A model generated the notes under the pieces. The model had not been told where the DNA came from. It worked only from the letters and a program-made list of their open reading frames with translations, and ran no database searches. DNA of 64,000 nt, taken from the NCBI GenBank assembly GCA_039105265.1, contig JAPFFF010000004.1, positions 1,612,001 through 1,676,000 on the forward strand, in the 5' to 3' direction. The stretch is from Tritrichomonas musculus. Lineage: Eukaryota > Parabasalia > Tritrichomonadida > Tritrichomonadidae. Position 1 is the stretch's first letter. Every line of letters begins with the position of its first letter. This document shows positions 1 to 11,600 of this stretch, piece by piece. Position numbers and translations under genes: made by a program.

Positions 1-1644
1 AAAAAGGTAATTGATGAGTCAATTGGAGTTAATCCCGAAGAACCTGGAAGTATTGAGCTTGTTCAGCGTATCATTTCAATTTCTCCGTTTCTTGTTTCCA
101 TTCCGTTTAAAGATAATATGCAAATTTTTGATCTCTTAAGAAATTGTATCGGTTATCTGAATTCACTCGAGCAAAATAGTAACAAAGTTGAAATAATTCA
201 GCTCGAAGAAAAGAAACAAAGTAAAGATACTTTCAAGGATATATATGATCAAGCTAAAATTAACTTAACGTATTCATTAACTAATTCATTTGGATTTAAA
301 TCATCTGCTGATTACATTTCTTTAATATCTTTTCTTATTCAAAAATATGGGATGTGTTTTGAAGTTCTAAACGTAATTTCAAATATTATTGGCTACTTAA
401 TCGATTATATTGGTAGCCAAGGAAACCTATCAAATGAAATTCAAGCTACAAATGACTTTATCTTCCAAATGATGCGCATCTTCATTGAAAATCATCCAAA
501 AGAAATTCCTCCTCCAAATGAAGAAGCTGATCCTCCACAACAGCCAGAAAAAGGTGAAAAAAGCAAAGGTCGCCATTATAAAAGTGTTGTATTTCACTTC
601 GCTCTTTTCCCAGTCGGTTATGATAATATAATTGGCAGCTCAAGATATAAAAATAAATTTTTAAATAAAAAAGGAAGGAAAGGAGAAAAGCGCCATAATG
701 ATATAGAGCAGTCAAATGAAGATGATAATACCAATAATAATGATGAAATAGATGAAGATCATCAATCTGAGGATGATGAAGAAATAGAGAGATCAAATCA
801 AATGATGCAATTTGGACGTAATAAAGAAAGAATACCATCTGAGCAGAGGCTTCATGATGAAAGAATGCAATATGAACATTTGCTTCATGATGAAAGAATG
901 CAATATGAACATTTGCTTCATGATGAAAGAATGCAATATGAACATTTGCTTCATGATGAAAGAATGCAATACGATCGTGCGGCTTATGATGAAAAATGTG
1001 GCTGTTCATCTGTTGATGATATTCAATATGTTAACAACTGCTTCCTTTCTTATGAAAACGAGAAAAAACAATGTGATGATCATTTCGGTTTTAATATTCC
1101 GCACTATTCACCTTCTGAAAACCTTAGACAAAGAGCAGTTAGGACTGTTAATTTCTTCACAAGAAATATTGCAGGATATTTAATAACTTTGATACTTAAA
1201 TTTGGAATCAAACCTGACACAATTGCATTCTTCAAACAAGTTATATTCAACGCTTATAAAAATGGATTAATAAGATCAATTTGGCTTAGCAATTTCTTCC
1301 CTTTCATTACAAACGATCAAAGTTTCTTATCAACTGATGAAGATATAAATGAATGGATAAAAGCATCAATAGCAAGAATATCTATTTTAATGTCATCTGC
1401 TGATAAATCTCAAAGTGAGCAATCAAATATTTACGAAATTGGTACAAGATCAGATCAAATCAAATTAATTTTTCATTTCTTACATAAGATCAATGTGGTT
1501 TCCCCAGGTTCTATTAATGATAATGTAATTATTTTCATGGCTGATCACACAAAGTGTAAAAAAGATGATCTTTATAATTTCTTTAGATCTGATGAAGCTG
1601 ATATTGATGATAACATTCAGAAAATTTTGACAAGCAAATCTTAA
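1..1644 (+). CDS. Hypothetical protein, 5' end outside window
   Basis: The reading frame is open from the first base, so the annotated ATG at 118 is probably internal and the gene starts left of the window. I do not recognise the family. The N-terminal visible part is predicted helical and hydrophobic in patches. The middle (about residues 130-290 counted from the ATG at 118) is acidic and rich in Asp/Asn/Glu and holds four tandem copies of an 11-residue unit with core LHDERMQYEHL. The C-terminal 180 residues look folded and helical again (RQRAVRTVNFFTRNIAGYL onward). It ends TAA. The real-gene call rests on length, codon use and the contrast between folded ends and a low-complexity linker. 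No function can be given. Confidence 0.7.
   Translation, partial: KKVIDESIGVNPEEPGSIELVQRIISISPFLVSIPFKDNMQIFDLLRNCIGYLNSLEQNSNKVEIIQLEEKKQSKDTFKDIYDQAKINLTYSLTNSFGFKSSADYISLISFLIQKYGMCFEVLNVISNIIGYLIDYIGSQGNLSNEIQATNDFIFQMMRIFIENHPKEIPPPNEEADPPQQPEKGEKSKGRHYKSVVFHFALFPVGYDNIIGSSRYKNKFLNKKGRKGEKRHNDIEQSNEDDNTNNNDEIDEDHQSEDDEEIERSNQMMQFGRNKERIPSEQRLHDERMQYEHLLHDERMQYEHLLHDERMQYEHLLHDERMQYDRAAYDEKCGCSSVDDIQYVNNCFLSYENEKKQCDDHFGFNIPHYSPSENLRQRAVRTVNFFTRNIAGYLITLILKFGIKPDTIAFFKQVIFNAYKNGLIRSIWLSNFFPFITNDQSFLSTDEDINEWIKASIARISILMSSADKSQSEQSNIYEIGTRSDQIKLIFHFLHKINVVSPGSINDNVIIFMADHTKCKKDDLYNFFRSDEADIDDNIQKILTSKS
850..981 (+). repeat. 33-bp in-frame tandem repeat, 4 copies
   Basis: Four head-to-tail copies of a 33-bp unit encode LHDERMQYEHL; the first three are identical or nearly so and the fourth ends DRA. 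Period 33 keeps the frame. The near identity points to recent expansion. The repeats lack stops in two other frames as well, which creates shadow ORFs on both strands. Confidence 0.9.
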
Positions 1645-1852
1645 TTAAAAATTAATTAAATAGAGATGACTTTATTTAAAAGTATATATATTTCTATTTT
1701 CTTACAATGTTATATTTTATTTTTCATAATGATATATGTTCTATTTCTAATTAGATATAGAAAAAACTTGAATAAAATTTTTTTGGTTGTTTTTTCAAAA
1801 TGATATAAACTTTTTATTAAAACTCATTGAATTTTTTTTTAGATCTTTTCAA

Positions 1853-2191
1853 ATGGCAACAAACAAATTCACTTTTCCAGCTCCTTTTCTCTCAGGTTTA
1901 ATAGAAAAACAGATTATTGTTCGTTTGAAATGGGGGATGGAATATATAGGAACTTTGGTTTCTTTTGATTCTCGAATGAATATTCATCTTCGTGACGCTG
2001 AAGAATATACTACAATAGGAGCAGAGAGCGATGGAACAGTTGGAGATGTTTTAATAAGATGCAATAATATTTTACATATTCGTCCCAGACCAGATAATTA
2101 TCCACCAGTATCAAACGAAAATGATGATGATCCTTCTAAAAAGTTTCAAATTTTATCCAAAGATTCTATTAGCCAACCTGATGAAGATTAA
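1853..2191 (+). CDS. SNRPF: Sm-like snRNP core protein F
   Basis: This 112-residue protein is the Sm F subunit of the heptameric Sm ring that binds the U-rich site of spliceosomal snRNAs. Sm1 is seen as PFLSGLIEKQIIVRLKWGMEY followed by GTLVSFDSRMNIHLRDAEEY, and Sm2 as GDVLIRCNNILHIRP; the LKWGMEY and LIRCNN strings are hallmarks of Sm F. The acidic tail (NENDDDPSKK) is also typical of F. I chose the ATG at 1853 because an upstream ATG at 1800 would add 22 hydrophobic, non-homologous residues encoded by T-rich DNA. Length matches the family (about 85-115 aa). The stop TAA is followed by AAAG and then a long T run. The gene implies an active spliceosome in a genome that shows no introns here. 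Confidence 0.93.
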   Translation: MATNKFTFPAPFLSGLIEKQIIVRLKWGMEYIGTLVSFDSRMNIHLRDAEEYTTIGAESDGTVGDVLIRCNNILHIRPRPDNYPPVSNENDDDPSKKFQILSKDSISQPDED

Positions 2192-2569
2192 AAGTTTTTT
2201 TTTTTTTTTTTTATATAATAAATTTTATGATACTATATCTTATTCTATCCTTTTTCATATTTTAAAAATTCTTTTTAATGGTAACTCGTAGTTTAAATAA
2301 TGCTTTTATCATATATAGGAGAAATAACCAAAAAAATCATAGATTTTTTTTATCAAAAATTAATGTTTGGTTGTTAGACTAGGAATAGTATATAACAAAG
2401 TTCCTTCAGGATACAAAGCTATAAAAATACACTTCAATCAATTCTATTTCACCGTTATTTGTATCTTGAAGAAGATAATAATTCAGATTAAAATATGGAG
2501 TAGTTTAAAAGAATTTCAAATGAAGGTATTATAACTCTAAAATTATGCAACTACAATATCAATTAGAGT

Positions 2570-2600
<31 letters not shown>

Positions 2601-2669
2601 GCACTTTTGATATAGTTGAAATAAAAAGGAAAAAAAAAAGTTTATTTGAAGTAGTTATTTTAATTTACC
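2192..2669. other. Intergenic, A/T-rich; T run and (TA)n microsatellite
   Basis: No gene is seen between the convergent Sm F and giant genes. A run of about 18 T lies at 2195-2213, a plausible 3' UTR feature, and a (TA)n stretch lies near 2567-2596. Confidence 0.7.
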
Positions 2670-5600
2670 TTATTTTTTTCTAAGTGCAGCACCAATATCA
2701 TCCAGAGTGAATGCATTTCTTAAAGCACCATTTGCCATTATTTGAAGTGTTCCTATTTTTGTATTAAAGTCCTGTTTTTGAGACGAGTTGAGTCCAGAAT
2801 TATTTATTCTTGTTGAAAGAGCATTAAGCGCTCCTTGAAGTTGTGCATCACCATTCGTGCCAAGTGTTTTGGCTTGTATTGCACTTTCGAGGTTCTTATA
2901 TTGGACTGCAAACTCTGAATATGACGAAATATTTGAGATGCCATTTAATGTTGCCATATCTTGAGCAGTTAGAGATGACTGTGGTATTTCACTTCCAATC
3001 CTAAGAACTTTGTAAGTCACATTTGGACAGCCTCTTGAATATGGCGCACCGACTGATAGATTTCCACCATTTCCAATTACGTATGTTGTAACATATTTGA
3101 ATTTAATGTTATTTGACTTCATTTTTGAATCACTGCTATCAATTGAACATGTTCCAACTTGACCGTCAGTGACAATTATGAGATGGTCACGGATGCTCGA
3201 TCTTTGACAAATGTCGGCAATAAGCTCGGAACTTGTTCCGCCATGGCCTTCTTTTCTGGAAATGAAACTAACAACACCGCTGTAATTCGTAGGGTGAATT
3301 TCATGATCCCAGAAGTAGAATTCATCATTACTTTTACGGTACTTAGTAAGAATCTGGCTGAGTTGGCCGTGGTATAATGAACTTCCGCTCACAGATCCCG
3401 AATAATCAATGCACCAGAGGTTTCGAGGAAGTGATAATGGATCTACATTTGGCACAACAGGAGGTTTCGGTAATGGTAAGAATCCTCCATATTTTTTGCC
3501 TCTTTGTGTCTTGTGTGAAATTGCTTTTGGACGCCAATCACATGGCTGGATTCCTTTATCAATTGCCAAGTGTACTTCTGGGCGGCCTGTCCATCCAGCA
3601 AGGTTTTGAATGTACCTGAAAGTTCCATCTGTTGTCATCTCAGTGAAGCATTTTGTAAAGCCACAATCAATTACGATATCGCCAACTCCTGTTCGCAGGT
3701 TTGCTGGATAGAAAAGAGTACTGATTCCTCCTTGTGAATCACGAGCAAATGGGCGGAATGGTTTTATCATTTCGAGATCATAAGGAGCATATGAAATCGT
3801 GATACCTTCAAATATCTTACCAATATTATGAGAGAGCTTTGTTCTCTGGCACTGCTTAAAGAATTGTGCGCTTCTACTGAATGTCTTTGGCTTGGTGAGT
3901 TTATCAGAATCGTCTGGATGCAATATTTCTTCTCCTTTATGTTCGCCAGTTAAGCGTAAGCTTGTCTTGCCCGATGGACATGCTGGTTCTTGCTCAAATA
4001 CGACTTCTTCAAGGAATTTATTAGCTTGAAATGTTAGTTGATTCTTTTCACCACCTTCTGCCATGAAAACAATAGAGCCACCATTCTTCCAGAACTTGAT
4101 GAGAACTTGAATGAAATCTCCCATTAAATGTGGATCAGCATCTTTATTAGGAAGAACAGGATAAGGAGGACCGCAAAATACCCAAACTGCATAGTAATCG
4201 CAGTATCCTTGAAGGGTTTGCTTTGTGAGTTCTTTAATTGCCTCATCATAATCCTGTACAACTTTTAGTTCGATTCCATAATGATCTACTGCTGTTTTAA
4301 TACATTCAGTCCTGGGCGGTTGTGATGATTGGAATATATATTTAGGATTAACAAATTCAGATTCATTTTTATTCATTGTATTATCCCAAAGCATCACGAT
4401 TAGAATCTTCTGTGACTTCAAAATGTCTTTAACGTATAGTTCAGTATTCACGCCCACAGGATTCTTATAACCTTCTTTTTCATTTCCAATATCTTGTTCT
4501 TGGTTATACAAATCGTCAAATGCATCAAGTGCAGGCATAATGCTATTCAAGTCATTTTTCAATGATTGGTATGATGGAGTTGATTCATTCTTAATAATAA
4601 GTCGCATTGCATCATTCGTGTCAGCGATTGCATTTTGATTATCATCTGGACGAGGAATACTTATTGATGGCCACTCTGTAAGTTGATTTGAAAGTGAATC
4701 TCCATAAATAGAAGCAATTCCTTTCATCGTGTTTGATGGATTTGGAGAATAAATGACTTGTGGGAAAAGTTTTTCGATACCTTTTGGATAGATACCTATA
4801 CCAACTCCAAAAGTACTCATTCCTGATTGTACACAATTGTTGACAGCATCTATTATTCGACTGCGATCATTTTGCTCGAAAAGACCATCGGTAAGAACAA
4901 ATAAGACACTTGAATACTCCGTTGATCGCATGAGTCGTAATTCAAAAGCAGTATGAATTGCAGAAGCAAGATCCACTGATTTAAGTGGAGTCTGTAATAC
5001 AGAAAGAAGAGATTCCCAAAGAGATGATTTAATATTTGTAGCACGATTTGTGCCAACTTCTGAACAAAGGATAATGGGTTCTTTATTGCCAGCAACAATA
5101 AGATCGAAGCAAGGAAGATCTAATGAAGCAATAGATGAAAGGATGTTTCGGATTGTTTGTAGAGAATGTGGTCCAGAAAGATCATGGAAGCATGAAACGG
5201 ATGGGTCAATTATAACTGTGACACCATAATTACGAACGAGGCCTCCTTTTTCTTCTAAATAAATGAGTGGATCTGGAACAGGATTGATTAAGTTAAGAAT
5301 TAAAGCAGTAATATCAAAATCAGTACCTGTTGTTGAAAGAACTGTTTGTGATGCTTTATTTGGCTTGAATATAGTTTCAAGAGCTGCTTGATTTAATTTT
5401 CTGCGGTTTTCTATGAAATTCCTTAAGAAAGATTCATATTCAGACTTTGAAAGAGAAGCATCCAGCTTGGATTGAGCTATTTTGCCAAGTTTACTGCGAT
5501 AAAATGATGAATCTGGTTTATCGTGGATAGTATTTGCATTTTTCAAAGCTTGAGTCCTTTCAACATAAACACCACATTTGATATTTTCTAGATCAAACTC

Positions 5601-8600
5601 TAGGTAACGAGAGAGGCGTTCTAGAGGGATTTTAGAGAGTTTTTCATGCGTTTCAAATTGTGGTTTTTGATATTTAAAGCCAGAAGCATTTGAGTCTGGC
5701 TGTGCATATCGTTTCATCACAGTTGCAAACATTGCAGAAAGTTTATCTGCAACGGCTTTACCAAATATTGCATTAATTGAGGCAACTTTAACTATCGATC
5801 GAGCATTGTGGGACTTTACTTCTGCTTCGAAATTACTCCATGTATTTTCGAGGAATTGGAGATTTTCTCCTGTAAGTTGAGCAGATTTGATAAAAACAAA
5901 TCCAAATGAAATCTTTTCATTATTTAAAACTTGATCTGCCCAAGATTTTGTAAGGATCAGCTGTTCATCAAGTCCATCAGTTAATGTGAATATTGCTCGA
6001 TTTGGGCGAGATGTGTCAGCAGAATAGCTCATTGATGTGATCGCAAATTTCATTGAATTTGCAAGCTTTGTACGATATCGCTTGATAAACAAGCAATCGC
6101 AAATACGCTGCAATGCATAATGAGAATGTGGTTCACTAAATGGTTTAATTACACATTTAAAGTTTTCATCAGCAATTACAGCAGCTGAATACGGAATTTC
6201 AAGAGCATTAAGAGCTTGTGTAAGTGCACAGATAATAAGCATGTTAAACGCTTTGTTTTCATCACTGATGAATGAACTACAGTCTACAAGTATATTTGCT
6301 GCAATGCTTGAAAATGGAATTTCTTGATCAGATGCTGCCTTAATGAACTCTTGTGCAAAGTAATAACTCTGTGACATCAAAGATAGAATTGGGAAATTCT
6401 CTTTATCAGGTTTTTCAAATTCTCTTTTGAATTCATGTGGATTAATATTTGGTAACTTTAATTGTCCATTTTTATTCATTTCTTGCATACGCCTAATAGC
6501 GCGCTTAATTCCTTCTTTTTCGGTAAATTGATTAACCATTCCATCAAATTGACGATTGTTAACAACCTTTGATTTCAGATTATCGTCAGGAGATTTTATA
6601 ACGATAACTGGTGGTTGCTTTGGTTTGTCAGTTGTTGGATCTGGAGGCTTATTAAATCCATCTTCGGGTTGATCTTCATCATCATCACCTTCTGGCTGAT
6701 CTTGAATAGTTTTACTATATTCTGACATAACACGAACATACTCAATATTGCTTTGTTCTTGTGTTGAATGATCAATTTCTGGATTAATTATATTTTGAGG
6801 TTTAGGCTTATCATCATCGATGTCATGAATTATGATATCATCTTCAATACCAATTTCAGAATGTCTTTGATCTATTTCAATTCCACCATTCTTCATTGTT
6901 ATTGGGATATTTTGATAATTATTATTATTATATATATCATTTGAATAAACATTCCAATTTTCTTGAGGTAAGAATGGTTTATCTTTCTCAGGATATTGAA
7001 TAAAATCTTGGATTGCAACTTCAGTGATATTACATTTTGCTGGTAAAACTCTCTTGAGATCAGCACCAGCTTTCTTAAATTTGCCAATCATAATAGCAAA
7101 TGATGAACTGAAGAGGTTGACCGCGTTTGAAACAAATGAATGATCTTTAACAGGGAGGCCTTTGTAAATGTTCAACAATTTCAAGAAATATTTATTGGCC
7201 TCTTCTTCCATTTTGGTAGACTTTTGTTGACGAATATTGAAAACAAAAATTGGTAAAAGACGTGTTCCTTGAAGACATTGGAGATATATATTATTTAAAG
7301 AAGACAATGTGAGGGTGTCTTGCTCTGATTGTGAAGGTATATTAATATTTGGAAGTTTAATTTCCACTTTATTCATTGATGAAGTCGAACTTTTGTTAAA
7401 GTTTGTCTGAGATACTAATTGTGGTTTATCAGTTCTTTTCTTTGGAATTGGTTTTGAATTTTCACTAAATAAGTAGGCTTCACTATGCTCAGTAGGTTTA
7501 GGTGGAATTTGAATCCTATTTATATCATCTTCAATTTTCCTGAAATTAACATATGATGATGTAATAGTTGCAAAACTAGCAGCGTGAGAATCAATTTCTG
7601 TATATTCTTTATAAGCCTGATCCATTTTGTTCATAATATCTGTTTTAGTGAGAACAACTGGAATTATATTAAAGTTGTTATTTTCGATTTCTTCATATCT
7701 CTGAGATAGTTTTTTACAGAAGTAGCGAATGAGATTATGTGACATGATTTTCATTTGATCGTCTTTTTCTTTCATATTCGATATTATGTTCATAGTGCTG
7801 CTGAGTTCATCCTGAAACTCAATAGGAAAGCCTTTTATCCAAAAATGCATATCTTTCACCACCTTTGGCTTTTCTAAAAGTTCAGCAAAAACCAAAAAGT
7901 TTGATGAACGAACATTAATAGTCACATCAGGAAGTTTTTTAATTCTGTCTCGAGCTATTTCAACATTGGAATCTTGAACATCCAATTCATTCCAATTAAA
8001 TGGATCTTTCGGGTAATCTTTAAAAGTTGGGTACCAATTGTTTTTAAATATACCAATAATTGGTATAAGTCGAATGCTTTCAGCTAAATGGAAATATCGT
8101 GAATGAACTATTATAATTGGCTGAGAAATCGTCTGAGAATCATAAGTTCCGAAATTCGAAACATAAATGAATTTATTTTGATTCATAGCTGTTACTTTGC
8201 ATGGGCAGTCTTTCTGATAATTAGGATCATACGAAACAGTGGCCGCATCAGAAGAAATAGAGTTGAATGGACTTACAATGCATTGATAATGACTTGGGTG
8301 TTCAGAAGGATTGCAAATTTTGTTCCAGTCTTTGTGACTACGATTATATCCATAAACAGGATATCGGTTTACGTATTGAGTGTTGAAATAATCGGAAGTT
8401 GTTAACGCTATATCATTTTTAATTTCATTGAATTTAATTTGAATCTTCTTCTCTATTCCATTTATTTTCACACAAATATAATATGTTGGTATGCTTGAAT
8501 GACTTCCATATTGACTATTGTATGAATATCTTGAATAATATCCATTATTGCTATATCCACCATATCCATTATTATTATATCCACCATATCCATTATTGCT

Positions 8601-11600
8601 ATATCCACCATATCCATTATTGCTATATCCACCATATCCATTATTGCTATATTCATCATAATTTGGAACAACTTGATTCATTTTCAGGACAATGTCAAAA
8701 TTGGTGTTACATTTAACATTGAATTTCTTTGTGATTGACTCATATTTTTGAATTACAACTGCAGATGGTAATTGATCGGTGATTTCTCCTGAGAAACCAC
8801 CAATGAAAGAAGGACTATATAGCCTGAAATGTAAGGATATTGGTCGATCTAAACGATCACGTGAATATTGAATTGTTGTTCTATTGGAATATGTTTTTTG
8901 TTGAACGTCATAAACATCGCATTCAAAATCAAATGGAATAATAGCTGCGTCAATTACTATTGATGTCTTGAAATGATCTGAAAATGCGATCTTTAAAGCA
9001 AAATTAAGCCTTTTAGCATTTTCAGTGGTAGGGATAGTTAAGTAAATGCAATCATCTTTGTAATTATATGTGTAATCTGGTTTGGTGCATTCATTGTCTT
9101 TAAGACTAGCTAATTGAATAGAAAATATGGCTTTATCTTTCAAATTGAAATTCTTTAAAGAAAATGAAAGCTTTGAGCCTGATAAAAGTTTATTGGTGCA
9201 AAGAATGAATGAATTTTCTGATTCTTTGTAAGATAAAGGAAATTGGCTGCAATTAATAAGAATTGAAAGAGGAAGAAGAGTGAATGAAAAATCGCATGGC
9301 AAAATGAGTTCTTTGAAGCTTTGCGATTTAAAGTGAAGACGAGTTGGAACTTTATATTCTTCAATTTTATCTGATGTAACAGCTGGGATATTTACAAATA
9401 TTTGAACAATATCATTATGGTCAGAATAACAGCCTGGATTAAACCAATTGGAATATTGCTGATCTGTTTCAATAGAAATGGAAATCGGTTCTTCAATAAA
9501 AGAAATAAAGTTCATTGCAATACTTTTTGAGTAAAGAGCTGGAATTATTGGCCCGATTTTACAATCCAAAGTATCAAAGCAGCAAGTGATTTGATTATTA
9601 TCAACATTTAAGATTGGTGATGATAGAAAATCTGAATTTACAATATTTCTGAAATAGTCTTCACTAATATAAGATGAATGTTGGTCTTCTGGAATTGGAA
9701 GCTTATATTCATAATTGAAAATTGAATATGAACGCTGACTTTGATTATTGAACATTTGCCAAGAGTTTTCAACATTTTTCATTAAATATGAATTGACAGC
9801 AGCAATTAAATTTTGATATTGCTGAAATACTGCTAAAATATCCCTTAATGGCTGTGTTAATTGATGGCATGAATCATTATCTGAAAATTTAACAAATGGT
9901 AAAGTTGAATTGAAGGTTCGTAGATCATACCAAAAATCTCGACTGTTCTTGAATGTTTTTTCATTTACCGTTCTGTTTTGAAAATCTAATTGCATATTTC
10001 GAATATATTCATGAACTTGGACACTCATACACTGAAGATTTCCAATAAATTGAGTTTTATTTAAATTACTTCCGAAATTTAAAACCGGTACATCATAATT
10101 AGTGGTGTCGGTGAAATTTTCTAAGCAATATTGTGTTATGTTGAATGAATTAGATATTGGATGCATTTCATAAAATTGGAATTTAAATTTGTCCATAGTG
10201 ACACGTTTATTGTCTCGAATAAAATATGCATTTTTAATACTGTCATCATCATATTTGGGATATACAAAGTGGATTGGTGTCTCATTTAAAGGGCCTATTT
10301 TGAGACTTTTGCCAGATTCAACATTTTTAACTATAAGATAAGTATTTGATCTGGGATTTTGGCATGTAAATTCGTTGAAAAAGACTGCTGGCTTGTTAAA
10401 ATCTTCAATATCATCAGGTAATTTTTCTCTTAACTTTTTCAATTTATAACATTTTCTGGAATATTCACTAAAATAAAACTTTTGAGGTGAGTTAATGATG
10501 TCAATCTCATTGTTATAATCAGTAACTATTTTTGTTATATCTTTTTCCATTCTATCAATTTCAGCATTGCGTTTTTGAGCTTTACTTTTTTCATATTTGT
10601 CTTTTTTCAATTCTTCTACTTGATCACAAAGATTTGAAAAATCGCTGATCAAAGTCATGATATGGGATTGTTTTTGCTGTGAAAAACTCTGAAGTTGAGT
10701 AAATTCTTTTGATGCAATGAAATCTGAATAAATGTTAGAGATATTAGATTGAACAATTGAATTAATAAATCTGTTTGGATCTTTGGTAAAAGACAAATCA
10801 CTATTTGATGTGCTAAATGTAATGTTTAAAAATCTGTCAACAGTGTCATCAAAAATCATACTGCAAACATTATTGACAAATGTTTTTACTGCTTGAGTTT
10901 TCTTTTCATCAATGAATTGTGGGCATTTCTTATCATCTTCGCACAGAGATGCAAGATATTGATAAAAGAGCCTATAATTAGGAATAGAAATATCTGGTGA
11001 AACAGAAGATAATACAAAACTAATCCATTTTGACCCAATTGATTCATGATTTTCAAGTCGCCTATGAAGAGAATCTGTAACTGATGACTCAACAGTTGTA
11101 CAAATTAATTTTCCTAAATCAGTTTCAGCTTTGAAATCAAATTTAATGCAATCTTCAGATGACATGAGCCTTACTGCAAAGAGCCAAAAAGGAAGCCGAC
11201 CTGAATCAAATTTAAAATTATCATAAATGCTTTGAAGCTGATGTGTGCAACGTTGATTTTTGCATAGCCAATATAGAAATGATGGATAATTATTTATAAA
11301 ATCGTTATCTTTGATCCAGTTTTGGCTTAGAAATGCACGATCATGAAAAGTAAATTTATATTCGGTCATTTTTGACATATTTTCTGCAATTTTCATAACT
11401 TCTAATGTAATTTTCACAACTTTTGCTGAGTCACCAGATTTGGGGCAGCTATCTTTTAATAATTGCTTGAGGTCTTGGTGATTACTAGGGATTTGTCCTC
11501 TTTGATCAATAATTATTCTATAAATCTGCTTACCTATTATATCAGAGCATGATATAAAGTTATCAACTTCAGAAGATATTTTAAGTTTAATGCTTTCAAT

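Noticed and set aside
482-1183. ORFs of 175 aa (minus) and 123 aa (plus) across the 33-bp repeat
   Set aside because: They exist only because the repeat unit lacks stops in other frames; composition is His/Phe/Met-biased and they overlap the real gene.
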